Below, one piece after another: positions 1-7,942 of a stretch of DNA of 64,000 bases (the first letter of the stretch is position 1; each line of letters begins with the position of its first letter). Source of the DNA: Nitrosomonadales bacterium (GTDB lineage Bacteria; Pseudomonadota; Gammaproteobacteria; Burkholderiales; Gallionellaceae); contig JACRAT010000030.1 in the NCBI GenBank assembly GCA_016234685.1, positions 81,853 through 145,852 on the forward strand, in the 5' to 3' direction. The notes under the pieces are model-generated. The model saw nothing but the letters and a program-made list of their open reading frames with translations. It did no database searches and was not told the origin of the DNA. The translations under genes and the position numbers were made by a program.

Positions 1-828
1 CCACACTTTGAGCTTGCTGTACACGCTGTCGTTCTCGTCGATCCAGCCATTGCCGTCGCCATCGTAAAGCGCCAGATCGGCGTAACCGTTGCCGCTGACC
101 GTACCGAACAGCTCGCTGCCGTTATTGATCTTGCCATCGCTGTTGGTATCGAGCGCAAGGAAGCCGCTGCCCGAGCGCAGCGAGTTGATCTGCTCGGTCT
201 TGCCATCCGAATTCAGATCGAAGGAAAAACGCTGTTCGCTCAGTTGCGCCGCCGTGCCGTTGAAGTTGATGACCAGCGGATCTTGCTTGGCTGGCGCATC
301 GCCCAATCTCAGGCTGGTGCTGCTCGTCATGCTGAATTCGCGCTGCATCGAAAGACTCAGGTCAAACTGGATCTCTTTGCCATCGCTGGTTTTTACCGTT
401 CCGCTGGCATGGAAAGTGGTTTGCTCGGATTCGTGATAGCTGACGGTACGCTGACACTCGGCGCTAAATCCCGCGCGACGAGGCGTGGCGGCTGCGGCAG
501 AACTACCCCCACCGCTTGGTGAATCTGCCGTATGCCCATGCTCCGGCTTATACAGTTTCACTTTTTGACCAGTCAACATCTCCACCAGCGAGAGGATGAG
601 TTGCATCTTCGGGCTGCCATTCACCTCGTCGGGGGCTTGAGCCAGCGCGGCACTGTCGTTGCTCTGCAAGTCGCGGGCGGCGGGTGAGATGGAGACCGTT
701 TGACGCGGAGGCGCAGGCCGCTCGGCTTGCGCACGATCAATCCAGACGCGCAGACTTTCCTTCACTTGCAACTGCTGCTGACTGGCATGACTGGATTGCA
801 GATCCAATGTCGCGCTAGAGATTTTCAT
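1..828 (-). CDS. Partial hypothetical protein with calcium-loop-like repeats
   Basis: This reading frame is open for 276 codons from an ATG at 828 to the left edge, so the C-terminus is missing. A strong Shine-Dalgarno (GGAGG) lies just upstream. The N-terminal half is polar and ends in a Gly/Ser/Ala-rich linker. The last ~70 residues hold three Asp/Asn/Gly-rich loops (DLNSDGK, DTNSDGK, DGDGNGWIDEND) that resemble EF-hand or dockerin calcium loops. No signal peptide is visible. Proteins of this general look occur in betaproteobacteria as hypothetical proteins, and I assign no function. Calcium binding is inferred from the loop pattern only. Confidence 0.75.
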   Translation of the reverse strand, partial: MKISSATLDLQSSHASQQQLQVKESLRVWIDRAQAERPAPPRQTVSISPAARDLQSNDSAALAQAPDEVNGSPKMQLILSLVEMLTGQKVKLYKPEHGHTADSPSGGGSSAAAATPRRAGFSAECQRTVSYHESEQTTFHASGTVKTSDGKEIQFDLSLSMQREFSMTSSTSLRLGDAPAKQDPLVINFNGTAAQLSEQRFSFDLNSDGKTEQINSLRSGSGFLALDTNSDGKINNGSELFGTVSGNGYADLALYDGDGNGWIDENDSVYSKLKVW

Positions 829-962
829 GGCTGCCTCCGTATCCAAGAGATACGGAGGTTATCGGCCTCTAACGGGCGAGACTTTAATCTGAATCTCCCG
901 CTGCGTGGAGAAGAAGCGCAATCAGTTCAGCGCTCTACCCCGGAGAGTGAGAATGGGCGGGG

Positions 963-1988
963 CTATTGCCCGAAGATGGTAGTACGGTTCCGCCCGCCCT
1001 CTTTGGACTGGTAGAGCGCCTTGTCGGCCTGATCCAGCATCTCGACTACGGTATTGCCTTGGTACTTTGAGATCCCCAAAGAAACGGTGATGCCACCGAT
1101 GAAATCCTGCGTATCGAGACGGCGTATCTTGCTCTTTTCTATCCCCTGACGGATATGCTCGGCAACCACACGCGCACCAGCCAGATCGGTCTCAGGCAGC
1201 AGCACGGCGAACTCTTCGCCGCCCAATCTGGCCACCACATCCTGCCCCTTCACGCGGAATTTGAGCATGGTCGCCACAGCCTGAATCACCTTGTCGCCCA
1301 GCAGATGGCCGAAGGTATCGTTCACCTTTTTGAAGTGGTCAATGTCGACCATCAACAGACACAAGCCTTTCTGGATCAGCTCGGCATCGTCGAGTATGGT
1401 CTGCGCCTTGGCTTCGAAGCCACGACGATTCAGCACCCCGGTCAATGGATCGGTCGAAGCCTCGCCGCGCGCGGACTTCAACTCCCGTTGCAGTTTCTGC
1501 ACTTCCTTCTTGCTATCCTCCAGTTGCGATTGCAAAGTCTGCACCGAACCGCGCATCTTGTTGGTGTCGCCGGCCATGTTGCCGATCAGCGCCTCCAGCT
1601 TGGCGGGGTCGAGGTCTTGCTTGAGCGTATTACCATATGCCTGCAAATTGTTGCCGAACTGATTCGCATGTTTGTCGGTCTCGGCAGTGAACCCGGCCAG
1701 CTTGGACAACAATTGATTGATCTTCTCCTGACGCGCATCGAAGCTCTCTTCGTGCTTGGAGTCCGACACGAAATTATGGTGAAGTTGCTCGATCGCACGG
1801 TCATCGAGCTTGCGCCCGCCCTCCATCAACTTGTTCGACGCCTCGGTCAAAGCAGGATTGATACCTGAAATCAGCTCGTACCAGACCGCATAGGTCAGCG
1901 GCGTAAATGCCGCCGGATGTGCCGCCATCTTCTGCAACATCAAGCGCAGTATCTCCGCGCTGGCCTCCCTTGTTTCCGAGTACCTCAT
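963..1988 (-). CDS. Diguanylate cyclase (GGDEF domain)
   Basis: A predicted cytoplasmic c-di-GMP synthase of 341 aa. The N-terminal ~150 residues are mostly helical and resemble no named sensor. A coiled-coil stretch (about 120-175) leads into a GGDEF domain with the TDPLTGVLNRRGF entry, the metal-binding DIDHFKKVND segment and an intact GGEEF active site. The inhibitory I-site (RxxD four residues before the ARLGGEEF segment) reads KGQD, so product inhibition may be weak. I chose the ATG at 1988 over the one at 2009 because GGAGG sits seven bases before it. The gene is monocistronic. The input signal is unknown. Confidence 0.9.
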   Translation of the reverse strand: MRYSETREASAEILRLMLQKMAAHPAAFTPLTYAVWYELISGINPALTEASNKLMEGGRKLDDRAIEQLHHNFVSDSKHEESFDARQEKINQLLSKLAGFTAETDKHANQFGNNLQAYGNTLKQDLDPAKLEALIGNMAGDTNKMRGSVQTLQSQLEDSKKEVQKLQRELKSARGEASTDPLTGVLNRRGFEAKAQTILDDAELIQKGLCLLMVDIDHFKKVNDTFGHLLGDKVIQAVATMLKFRVKGQDVVARLGGEEFAVLLPETDLAGARVVAEHIRQGIEKSKIRRLDTQDFIGGITVSLGISKYQGNTVVEMLDQADKALYQSKEGGRNRTTIFGQ

Positions 1989-2182
1989 CTCATCCCCTCC
2001 GACATTCATCTGCCCTGTCTGTTGCGTCTTTACAAGACGCAGTCAATTGTTACAACTCTTTGTCACTGCGGCGTTTTGTACTGGTTCGGTATGCTGCCCG
2101 GAATGCACAACATTTGCAAGACGACGATGCGCCTTCAGGATGTTGTTAGCGGCGACACAGGGGCGGATGCAATGACCACCAC

Positions 2183-2608
2183 TCAACGAAGTTGGGCCTG
2201 CACCCAGCTCACAATGTTGCCAGCATCCATCGCCCCGGCCTGCCGCGCCACTTCGCGGCCCCGATGGAACAGCGCCAGAGTGGGAATGCTGCGGATGTTG
2301 TAGCGCGCGGCCAGCATCTGTTCGGCCTCGGTGTTCAGTTTGGCCAGACGGACGCGCGGCTCCAGACGCCCTGCAGCTTGCTCGAAGGCAGGGGCCATCA
2401 TGCGGCACGGACCGCACCAAGGCGTCCAAAAATCCACCAGCAGGGGGATGTCGTTACGCGTCAGATGTTGCTCGAAATTGGCCGAGTTCAACTCCAGTGG
2501 ATGGGCGACGAACAGGGCTTGCTTACATTTTCCACAGTTCGGCCGGGCTTGCAGCCGCTCCGCCGGGACGCGGTTCACCGCAGCGCAATGCGGGCAGACG
2601 ATATGCAA
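2183..2608 (-). CDS. trxC: Thioredoxin 2 (zinc-containing thioredoxin)
   Basis: A cytoplasmic thiol-disulfide reductase of 141 aa. Two N-terminal CxxC pairs (CPHC near residue 5, CGKC near 25) form the zinc finger that distinguishes TrxC from TrxA. The thioredoxin fold follows, with active site WCGPC near residue 65 and the cis-proline segment SIPT. Length matches the E. coli protein. It lies 63 bp downstream of a YafJ-type amidotransferase gene on the same strand and may share its transcript. In E. coli trxC is in the OxyR regulon; I see no OxyR site here. Confidence 0.95.
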   Translation of the reverse strand: MHIVCPHCAAVNRVPAERLQARPNCGKCKQALFVAHPLELNSANFEQHLTRNDIPLLVDFWTPWCGPCRMMAPAFEQAAGRLEPRVRLAKLNTEAEQMLAARYNIRSIPTLALFHRGREVARQAGAMDAGNIVSWVQAQLR

Positions 2609-2671
2609 AGGGTCGGCATGGCATTCCTTTCAAGTAGCGATGCGCCAGATGTTGGGCCACCCCCGCCGAAT

Positions 2672-3484
2672 TCAACCGCCGCAGAGCGATTTGACCGGGC
2701 TGGGCGCGGTCTCGCAGTAGTCCGCCACCAGCCCTTGGTCGAACAGCCACAGGCTGCCCGGCCTCATCCTCACCCAAGGTTCGTTGTCGGTGAGCGGCAC
2801 GGTGGCGATGACGGCAACGCGATCATCCGGCGAGGTCACTTGGCTGAAATCCACCATCACATCCTCATCCTTGAGGTGGGCGATGTTGAACGGCGCGCGA
2901 CGGATGAGGTAGCTCAACTCGGTGGAGCTGTGCGCAATCAGCCATTCACCGTTGGAGAGCAGATAGTTGAAGATGCCCATCTGCGCCAGCGGCAGCGTCA
3001 GCTCATGCAGTGTGGAGAACAGCACGGCGCGCGACGGTGGCTCGTCGCCGAAGCGGGCACGCAGGCTTTGCAGCAGCCAGCAGAAGATGCGTTCGCTGTC
3101 GGTGTTGCCCACCGGCACGAAGCTGCCGTCGAGTTGCGGCTGGAACTGCGGCAGGTTGCCGTTGTGGGCGTACACCCAGTAGCGCCCCCACAGTTCGCGC
3201 TGGAACGGGTGGGTGTTCTCCAGCGTGACCACGCCTTGCGTGGCCTTGCGGATGTGGGCGATGACGTTGAGCGAGCGGATCGGGTAGTGCCGCACCAGCT
3301 CGGCGATGGGCGAAGTCGCCGAGGGCAACGGGTCGAGGAACAACCTCACCCCGCGCCCTTCGAAGAAGGCGATGCCCCAGCCGTCGGCATGTACGTCAGT
3401 CGCCCCGCCGCGCCGCTGAAAGCCGGTGAAGGAAAAGCAGATGTCGGTAGGGACGTTGCAGTTCATCCCGAGAAGTTGGCACAT
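2672..3484 (-). CDS. Class II glutamine amidotransferase (YafJ family)
   Basis: A single-domain Ntn-type glutamine amidotransferase of 270 aa. It begins Met-Cys, so Cys2 is the expected nucleophile after Met removal. ADGWGIAFF, the central AHIRKAT and the YAHNGNL segments are typical of GATase class II proteins of the YafJ/EgtC group. There is no synthase domain, so the acceptor of the ammonia or glutamyl group is unknown. Upstream of trxC on the same strand. The fold is certain, the substrate is not. Confidence 0.88.
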   Translation of the reverse strand: MCQLLGMNCNVPTDICFSFTGFQRRGGATDVHADGWGIAFFEGRGVRLFLDPLPSATSPIAELVRHYPIRSLNVIAHIRKATQGVVTLENTHPFQRELWGRYWVYAHNGNLPQFQPQLDGSFVPVGNTDSERIFCWLLQSLRARFGDEPPSRAVLFSTLHELTLPLAQMGIFNYLLSNGEWLIAHSSTELSYLIRRAPFNIAHLKDEDVMVDFSQVTSPDDRVAVIATVPLTDNEPWVRMRPGSLWLFDQGLVADYCETAPSPVKSLCGG

Positions 3485-3496
3485 GGCGCTTCCTAA

Positions 3497-3577
3497 ACTG
3501 TGGAGCTATTAGCCCGTAGCTTGTGGCGGTAGCCCAGCCCACTTTTGCCACGAGCTACAGGCTACCTGCTACAAACT
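3497..3577. repeat. Intergenic palindromic repeat, copy 1
   Basis: The gap between nadC and the amidotransferase gene is filled by an imperfect palindrome built from AGCTTGT, GGTAGCC and AGCTACAGGCTACC words. A related sequence lies at 40675-40740 between frr and uppS. The two share the order AGCTTGT...GTAGCC...CTACAGG...AGCTA. This looks like a dispersed intergenic repeat of the REP/MITE type that can fold at the RNA level. Confidence 0.6.
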
Positions 3578-4423
3578 CTATTTTTCAAATCGCATGGACA
3601 GATCCACCGCGCGCACGTCTTTGGTCAGCCCGCCGATGGAGATACGGTCCACGCCGGTCTCGGCGATGGCGCGCACGGTTTCCAAATTCACGCCGCCCGA
3701 GGCTTCCAGTTCAGCGCAACCTGCCGTTTGCGCCACCGCTACACGCATCCCGGCCAGATCGAAGTTATCGAGTAGGATCAGTTTCGCGCCGGCCTCCAGC
3801 GCCTCGCGCAACTCGTCCAGCGTCTCCACTTCCACCTGCACCGTCATGCCCGGTTGCGCCAGCGCAAAGGCTTGTTGCAACGCCGGGCGGATGCCGCCTG
3901 CGGCGAGGATGTGGTTCTCCTTGATGAGGATGCCGTCAAACAGGCCGATGCGCTGATTCTGCCCGCCGCCGGTGAGAACGGCGTATTTCTGCGCGGCACG
4001 CAGCCCCGGCAAGGTCTTGCGCGTGTCGAGTATCCGCGCGCGCGTCCCCGCCACCGCTTCGACATAGCGCCGGGTCAACGTGGCGGTGGCCGAGAGCGTC
4101 TGCAAGAAATTCAGCGCACTACGTTCGGCAGTGAGCAAGGCGCGGGCGTCGCCGCGCAGCTCGCACAACGTCTGCCCGGCCAAGGCCTGCTCGCCCTCGC
4201 CCACCTTCCAGACGATCTCGCACCCGGCATCCAGCGCACGAAAGCAGGCCTCGAACCAGAGGGAACCGCACAACACGGCGCGCTCACGGGTGATGACGGT
4301 GGCTCGGGCCAAAGTCGCTGCGGGGATGAGTTGCGCGGTCAGATCGCCGCTGCGCACATCTTCTTCCAGCGCGGTGCGGACGTTGCTCTGGATAGCGGCG
4401 ATAAGTTCTGGGGCGATGGGCAT
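3578..4423 (-). CDS. nadC: Nicotinate-nucleotide pyrophosphorylase (carboxylating)
   Basis: Quinolinate phosphoribosyltransferase, 281 aa. It converts quinolinate and PRPP to nicotinate mononucleotide, CO2 and PPi in de novo NAD synthesis. The QPRTase N-terminal domain (about 25-110) is followed by the barrel with the conserved RTLP-type segment ([10 protein letters not shown]), the KENH motif, the EVETLDE strand and the C-terminal GGVN and ISIGGLT phosphate-binding loops. Length is typical for the family. No nadA or nadB is adjacent in the window. Confidence 0.96.
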   Translation of the reverse strand: MPIAPELIAAIQSNVRTALEEDVRSGDLTAQLIPAATLARATVITRERAVLCGSLWFEACFRALDAGCEIVWKVGEGEQALAGQTLCELRGDARALLTAERSALNFLQTLSATATLTRRYVEAVAGTRARILDTRKTLPGLRAAQKYAVLTGGGQNQRIGLFDGILIKENHILAAGGIRPALQQAFALAQPGMTVQVEVETLDELREALEAGAKLILLDNFDLAGMRVAVAQTAGCAELEASGGVNLETVRAIAETGVDRISIGGLTKDVRAVDLSMRFEK

Positions 4424-4489
4424 GATGGACTCGATTGGCTGAAGCGGCGATAAGGATTATAACTTGATGCCGCGCCGCCTCCTGAAACG

Positions 4490-4514
4490 AAAAAGGCCTG
4501 TCGAGACAGGCCTT
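4490..4514 (-). terminator. Intrinsic terminator of slyD
   Basis: Read on the minus strand, a perfect inverted repeat AAGGCCTGTC / GACAGGCCTT with a very short loop is followed by a run of five T. It lies about 30 bp after the slyD stop codon and before nadC. Confidence 0.85.
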
Positions 4515-4542
4515 CTACCAAGACTAGAAATTCCCTAAGCTT

Positions 4543-5028
4543 TTAGTGGTGATGCCCACCTTCGCCATGCACATGACCGTGGGTGATCTCTTCTTCGGTA
4601 CCGGGGCGCACGTCAGTGATGGTGCAGGTGAAGGTCAGCGTCTTGCCTGCCAGCGGGTGATTGCCGTCCAGCGTGACTTCGGCATCGGTCACTTCGACCA
4701 CGGTGAACAGGTCGTACTCGTCATCGTCGGCCTCTTCTTCGCCGCCCTCGAACTGCATACCGACTTCGATATTGGCCGGGAACAGGTTGCGCGGTTCGAC
4801 GCGCACCAGATCGTGTTCGTATTCGCCGAAAGCGTCGTCCGGGGTCAGTGTCACAGTCAGATGGCTACCGACCGCCTTGTCGTGCAGCGCTTCTTCCACC
4901 AGCGGGAATATCCCGTCATAACCGCCGTGCAGATAGCTGACCGGCTCTGCGACTTTTTCTACCAGAGTGCCGTTAGCATCGAACAGTTCGTAGCTCAGCG
5001 AGACAACTGTGTTTTTGGCGACGTTCAT
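4543..5028 (-). CDS. slyD: FKBP-type peptidyl-prolyl isomerase SlyD
   Basis: A 161-aa cytoplasmic prolyl isomerase and chaperone. An FKBP domain (about 1-70 and 125-145, motifs SYELFDANG and YLHGGYDGIFP) is interrupted by the insert-in-flap chaperone domain. An acidic stretch and a short His-rich tail (HGHVHGEGGHHH) complete it. The tail is much shorter than in E. coli SlyD but keeps metal-binding capacity, so a nickel chaperone role is possible. The start overlaps the bcp stop by four bases, indicating translational coupling. Confidence 0.95.
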   Translation of the reverse strand: MNVAKNTVVSLSYELFDANGTLVEKVAEPVSYLHGGYDGIFPLVEEALHDKAVGSHLTVTLTPDDAFGEYEHDLVRVEPRNLFPANIEVGMQFEGGEEEADDDEYDLFTVVEVTDAEVTLDGNHPLAGKTLTFTCTITDVRPGTEEEITHGHVHGEGGHHH

Positions 5029-5495
5029 TTCATGTCCTTAATCAAGTTAAAAATTTCCTGCGCATGTCCTCGGGCCTGGACACCATATTGGAGATAATGC
5101 AGCTTGCCCTGTTTGTCGATGACGAAGGTGGAGCGCTGAATGATGGTCTTTTTATGCCCGTCGATTTCCTTATCGAGGAGCACGCCATATTTCTTGCAAA
5201 CGCGCGACTCGGTATCCGCCAGCAACTGCACAGAGAGCCCGTGCTTATCTCGAAACTCGGCGTGGCTCAGGCAGTCGTCACGGCTGACACCGACCAGCAA
5301 TGTGTCGAGCTTGTCGAACTCATCCGCCAGTGCGGTGAAGTCGTTCGCTTCCAAGGTGCAGCCCGGAGTGTCGTCCTTCGGATAGAAATACAGAACTACG
5401 TTCTTTTTGCCGATCTTGCGTGCCAGACTGAACGTCTTCATGTCCGCGTCAGGCAACTCAAAGTGAGGCGCATCCATCCCAACTTCTAAGTGCAT
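5025..5495 (-). CDS. bcp: Thiol peroxidase Bcp (peroxiredoxin)
   Basis: An atypical peroxiredoxin of 156 aa that reduces hydrogen peroxide and organic hydroperoxides with thioredoxin-derived electrons. The peroxidatic cysteine lies in the conserved PKDDTPGCT segment. The resolving position five residues on, where many Bcp proteins have Cys, is occupied differently (TLEAND), so this belongs to the one-Cys-motif subgroup unless a distant Cys serves. It heads a two-gene unit with slyD; the first gene on the other side (roxA) is divergent. Confidence 0.94.
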   Translation of the reverse strand: MHLEVGMDAPHFELPDADMKTFSLARKIGKKNVVLYFYPKDDTPGCTLEANDFTALADEFDKLDTLLVGVSRDDCLSHAEFRDKHGLSVQLLADTESRVCKKYGVLLDKEIDGHKKTIIQRSTFVIDKQGKLHYLQYGVQARGHAQEIFNLIKDMK

Positions 5496-5569
5496 ATCTG
5501 CTCCTCCTGCGAGGCATTCTAACTGATTTCATTTTGCCGAAAATTATTTTTGCGCCCTGCCGCCCCAGC

Positions 5570-5575
5570 TATAAT
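5570..5575 (+). promoter_or_regulatory. Perfect -10 box immediately before roxA
   Basis: TATAAT lies seven bases ahead of the roxA ATG at 5582. No good -35 is visible (TTTTTG at 17 bp spacing) and no Shine-Dalgarno fits. If used, the transcript would start at or near the start codon, giving a leaderless mRNA. Confidence 0.45.
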
Positions 5576-5581
5576 CCGGCC

Positions 5582-6709
5582 ATGAACACTCCAATCTCCT
5601 TTCTCGGCGGACTCACGGTTGAAGAATTTCTGCGTGACTATTGGCAGAAAAAACCGTTGCTGATCCGCAAGGCATTCCCCGAATTCGCAGGCCTGCTCGA
5701 CCCACAGCAACTCATTGAGCTGGCTTGTACCGACGATGTCCAAGCGCGCCTAGTCAAGCAGACTCGTGGCAAGTGGAAGTTGCAGCAAGCGCCGTTCGAC
5801 CCGGAGGATTTCGAGTCACTCAAAGGTATCTGGACCGTGCTGGTGCAAGGCGTGAACCACTTTCTGCCGCAAGGCGCGGAGTTGCTCAGGCACTTCAACT
5901 TCATCCCGCACGCACGCCTAGACGATCTGATGGTGAGCTATGCGCCCAAGGGCGGCGGCGTCGGCCCGCACTTCGATGCTTACGATGTGTTTTTGCTACA
6001 GGGATTGGGGCATCGCCGCTGGCAGATCTCCACCCAGTCCGACCAGACACTGGTAGAAGGCGCACCCTTGCGCATCCTTAAAGACTTCAAGGTGGAGCAA
6101 GAGTGGGGACTGGAAGCGGGCGACATGCTCTACCTGCCGCCGCACTGCGCTCATAACGGCGTCGCCGAAAACGACTGCATGACCTATTCCATCGGTTTTC
6201 GCACCCCGGCTTATCAGGAGTTGGCCGAGCAGTTCTTGGTGTATCTACAAGATCGCATCGAGATCGGCGGGATGTATGCCGACCCCGACCTTGCCCTGCA
6301 AGCCCACCCTTCCGAGATCGGCCCGGCCATGCTGAATCAAGTGTCGCAAGCCATCAATCGCATCCGTTGGGATCAGGAGGACATCGCCAACTTCCTCGGC
6401 TGCTACCTTTCCGAGCCCAAGCCGCATATCTTCTTCGATACCCCGGAGCGCCCCTTGTCGAAAACCAGATTCAAACAGGCCGCCGAGAAACATGGGGTAG
6501 TGCTCGACCTGAAGACGCAGATGCTGTGTCATGGCGAGACCGTGTTCATCAACGGCACGCCGCACCCGCTCAGCCCTGCGACTTACCCCACCCTGCGCCT
6601 GCTGGCCGACACTCGCCGAATCAAGCTCGACCAACCAGAATCCGAGGTGCTGGAGTTGCTGTTCCAGTGGTATCTCGACGGCTATCTGACCCCTGACGAC
6701 CATGCCTAA
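5582..6709 (+). CDS. roxA: Ribosomal protein L16 arginine hydroxylase (JmjC/cupin oxygenase)
   Basis: A 375-aa 2-oxoglutarate/Fe(II) oxygenase of the YcfD/RoxA type, which hydroxylates an arginine of ribosomal protein L16. The N-terminal half carries the JmjC-like cupin with the iron-binding HxD in GPHFDAYDVF and a distal His in the PPHCAHNG segment. The C-terminal half is the winged-helix dimer region. I chose the ATG at 5582 because MNTPISFLGG aligns with the usual family start; the frame is open 16 codons further upstream without a plausible start signal. Divergent from bcp. Confidence 0.9.
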   Translation: MNTPISFLGGLTVEEFLRDYWQKKPLLIRKAFPEFAGLLDPQQLIELACTDDVQARLVKQTRGKWKLQQAPFDPEDFESLKGIWTVLVQGVNHFLPQGAELLRHFNFIPHARLDDLMVSYAPKGGGVGPHFDAYDVFLLQGLGHRRWQISTQSDQTLVEGAPLRILKDFKVEQEWGLEAGDMLYLPPHCAHNGVAENDCMTYSIGFRTPAYQELAEQFLVYLQDRIEIGGMYADPDLALQAHPSEIGPAMLNQVSQAINRIRWDQEDIANFLGCYLSEPKPHIFFDTPERPLSKTRFKQAAEKHGVVLDLKTQMLCHGETVFINGTPHPLSPATYPTLRLLADTRRIKLDQPESEVLELLFQWYLDGYLTPDDHA

Positions 6710-6785
6710 TCGTCAAACCTGCAAAGCACTTATGTTTTCATGGTTATAAAACGCTTCAAAATGTGTGTCAAATGCGCATCTAGCA

Positions 6786-6814
6786 CTGGAATTTTTCAAA
6801 GAAGTTGATAGAAT
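6786..6814 (+). promoter_or_regulatory. Candidate sigma-70 promoter for the small lipoprotein gene
   Basis: TAGAAT at 6809-6814 is preceded at 17 bp by CTGGAA, a weak -35. It lies about 80 bp before the lipoprotein ATG, which has its own purine-rich ribosome site (AGAAGGAAAA). Confidence 0.35.
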
Positions 6815-6894
6815 GCGCCATCTTTCGAAACGGCCCCGCCGTGGCGAACTGATTTGCCCCTCTTTTGTTAACGTTGATATAGAAGGAAAACTAA

Positions 6895-7089
6895 ATGAAA
6901 CTGTCCGCTCTGGTTGCTGCCCTGTTGGCTCTGTCCCTGACTGCTTGTGGCGAAAAGCCTGCTGAAGCTCCTGCTGCTCCTGCTGCTCCTGCCGTTGCCG
7001 CTCCTGCTGAAGCTGCATCTGCTCCTGCTGCTGAAATGGCATCTGCTCCTGCTGCTGAAATGGCATCTGCTCCTGCTGCTGCCAAGTAA
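6895..7089 (+). CDS. Small Ala/Pro-rich lipoprotein with tandem repeats
   Basis: A 64-aa predicted lipoprotein. The first 18 residues form a signal peptide ending in the lipobox LTAC, so the mature protein would be anchored by Cys18. The remainder is almost only Ala, Pro and Glu, with the octapeptide EMASAPAA repeated. At DNA level this is a 24-bp unit present about three times (7012-7083). It has a good ribosome site, its own terminator and a possible promoter, so it looks like an expressed single gene. Function unknown; entericidin-like toxicity has no sequence support. Confidence 0.8.
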   Translation: MKLSALVAALLALSLTACGEKPAEAPAAPAAPAVAAPAEAASAPAAEMASAPAAEMASAPAAAK

Positions 7090-7111
7090 TACGGCGCAAA
7101 TCAGCGACACT

Positions 7112-7137
7112 AAAAGCCGACGCAAGTCGGCTTTTTT
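7112..7137 (+). terminator. Intrinsic terminator of the small lipoprotein gene
   Basis: Stem AAAAGCCGAC / GTCGGCTTTT with a GCAA loop, followed by further T residues, 22 bp after the stop codon. Confidence 0.9.
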
Positions 7138-7170
7138 CATTTCCGCCATCGCAACATCAAGTGCGTATGG

Positions 7171-7938
7171 TCATCGTATCTCCCGCCAGTCCAGCCCCTC
7201 GCTCTGACTCGCCACTGCCACCCATTCTGGTGCGCACCCCAAGACCGAACTCAACGCCTGAGCTGCCAGTTCACTCGTGTTGTTCTTGCTGCTCAGATGA
7301 GCCGCCACCAGATGTTGCAGTTTCTCTACCCCTAGCGCTCCCAACAAAGCTGCCGCCTGCTGATTGTTGAGATGCCCGTAGTGGCCGCCGACGCGACGTT
7401 TGAGATAAGGCGGATACACGCCAGCGGCCAGCATCCCGGCATCGTGATTGCACTCGATGACCAGTGCATCGCAACCGCGCAGCGAGGCCTCGATATGTGG
7501 AGTGACATGCCCGACATCGGTCAGCACGCCCAAGCGCTTCGCGCCGTCGCTGAACACATATTGCACCGGCTCGACCGCATCGTGCGGGACAGGATAGGGC
7601 CGCACCTCGATCTCGCCGATACTGAAACTTTCATGGGGATGTATCTCTGAAATGGCCGTGATACCCGCCAAAGACGAGCCTTGCGCTCGTCGCGTGCCAT
7701 GCGTCATCCACAAGGGAATGTCATGGCGGCGGGCCAGCTTGTCTACGCCGGAGATGTGGTCGCCATGCTCATGGGTGACTACGATCCCACTGAGTTGCTC
7801 AGGCCGCAAGCCCAAGCGGGCCATACGCCGGGTCGCTTCGCGCAGACCGAAACCGCAATCCATCAGAATGACGGTCTCACCCCGACGCACCACCAATGCG
7901 TTGCCTTCGCTCCCGCTGCCCAGCGAAGCAAACTGCAT
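7171..7938 (-). CDS. MBL-fold metallo-hydrolase
   Basis: A 255-aa cytoplasmic protein with the metallo-beta-lactamase zinc motif THEHGDH near residue 55 and later conserved metal ligands (TDVGH, ECNHD, AHLSSKN). This arrangement fits the YycJ-like group of MBL proteins, which includes nucleases, but sequence alone does not settle the substrate. It starts four bases after the bamC stop and is therefore probably cotranscribed with dapA-bamC. Confidence 0.88.
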   Translation of the reverse strand: MQFASLGSGSEGNALVVRRGETVILMDCGFGLREATRRMARLGLRPEQLSGIVVTHEHGDHISGVDKLARRHDIPLWMTHGTRRAQGSSLAGITAISEIHPHESFSIGEIEVRPYPVPHDAVEPVQYVFSDGAKRLGVLTDVGHVTPHIEASLRGCDALVIECNHDAGMLAAGVYPPYLKRRVGGHYGHLNNQQAAALLGALGVEKLQHLVAAHLSSKNNTSELAAQALSSVLGCAPEWVAVASQSEGLDWREIR

Positions 7939-7942
7939 CGGC

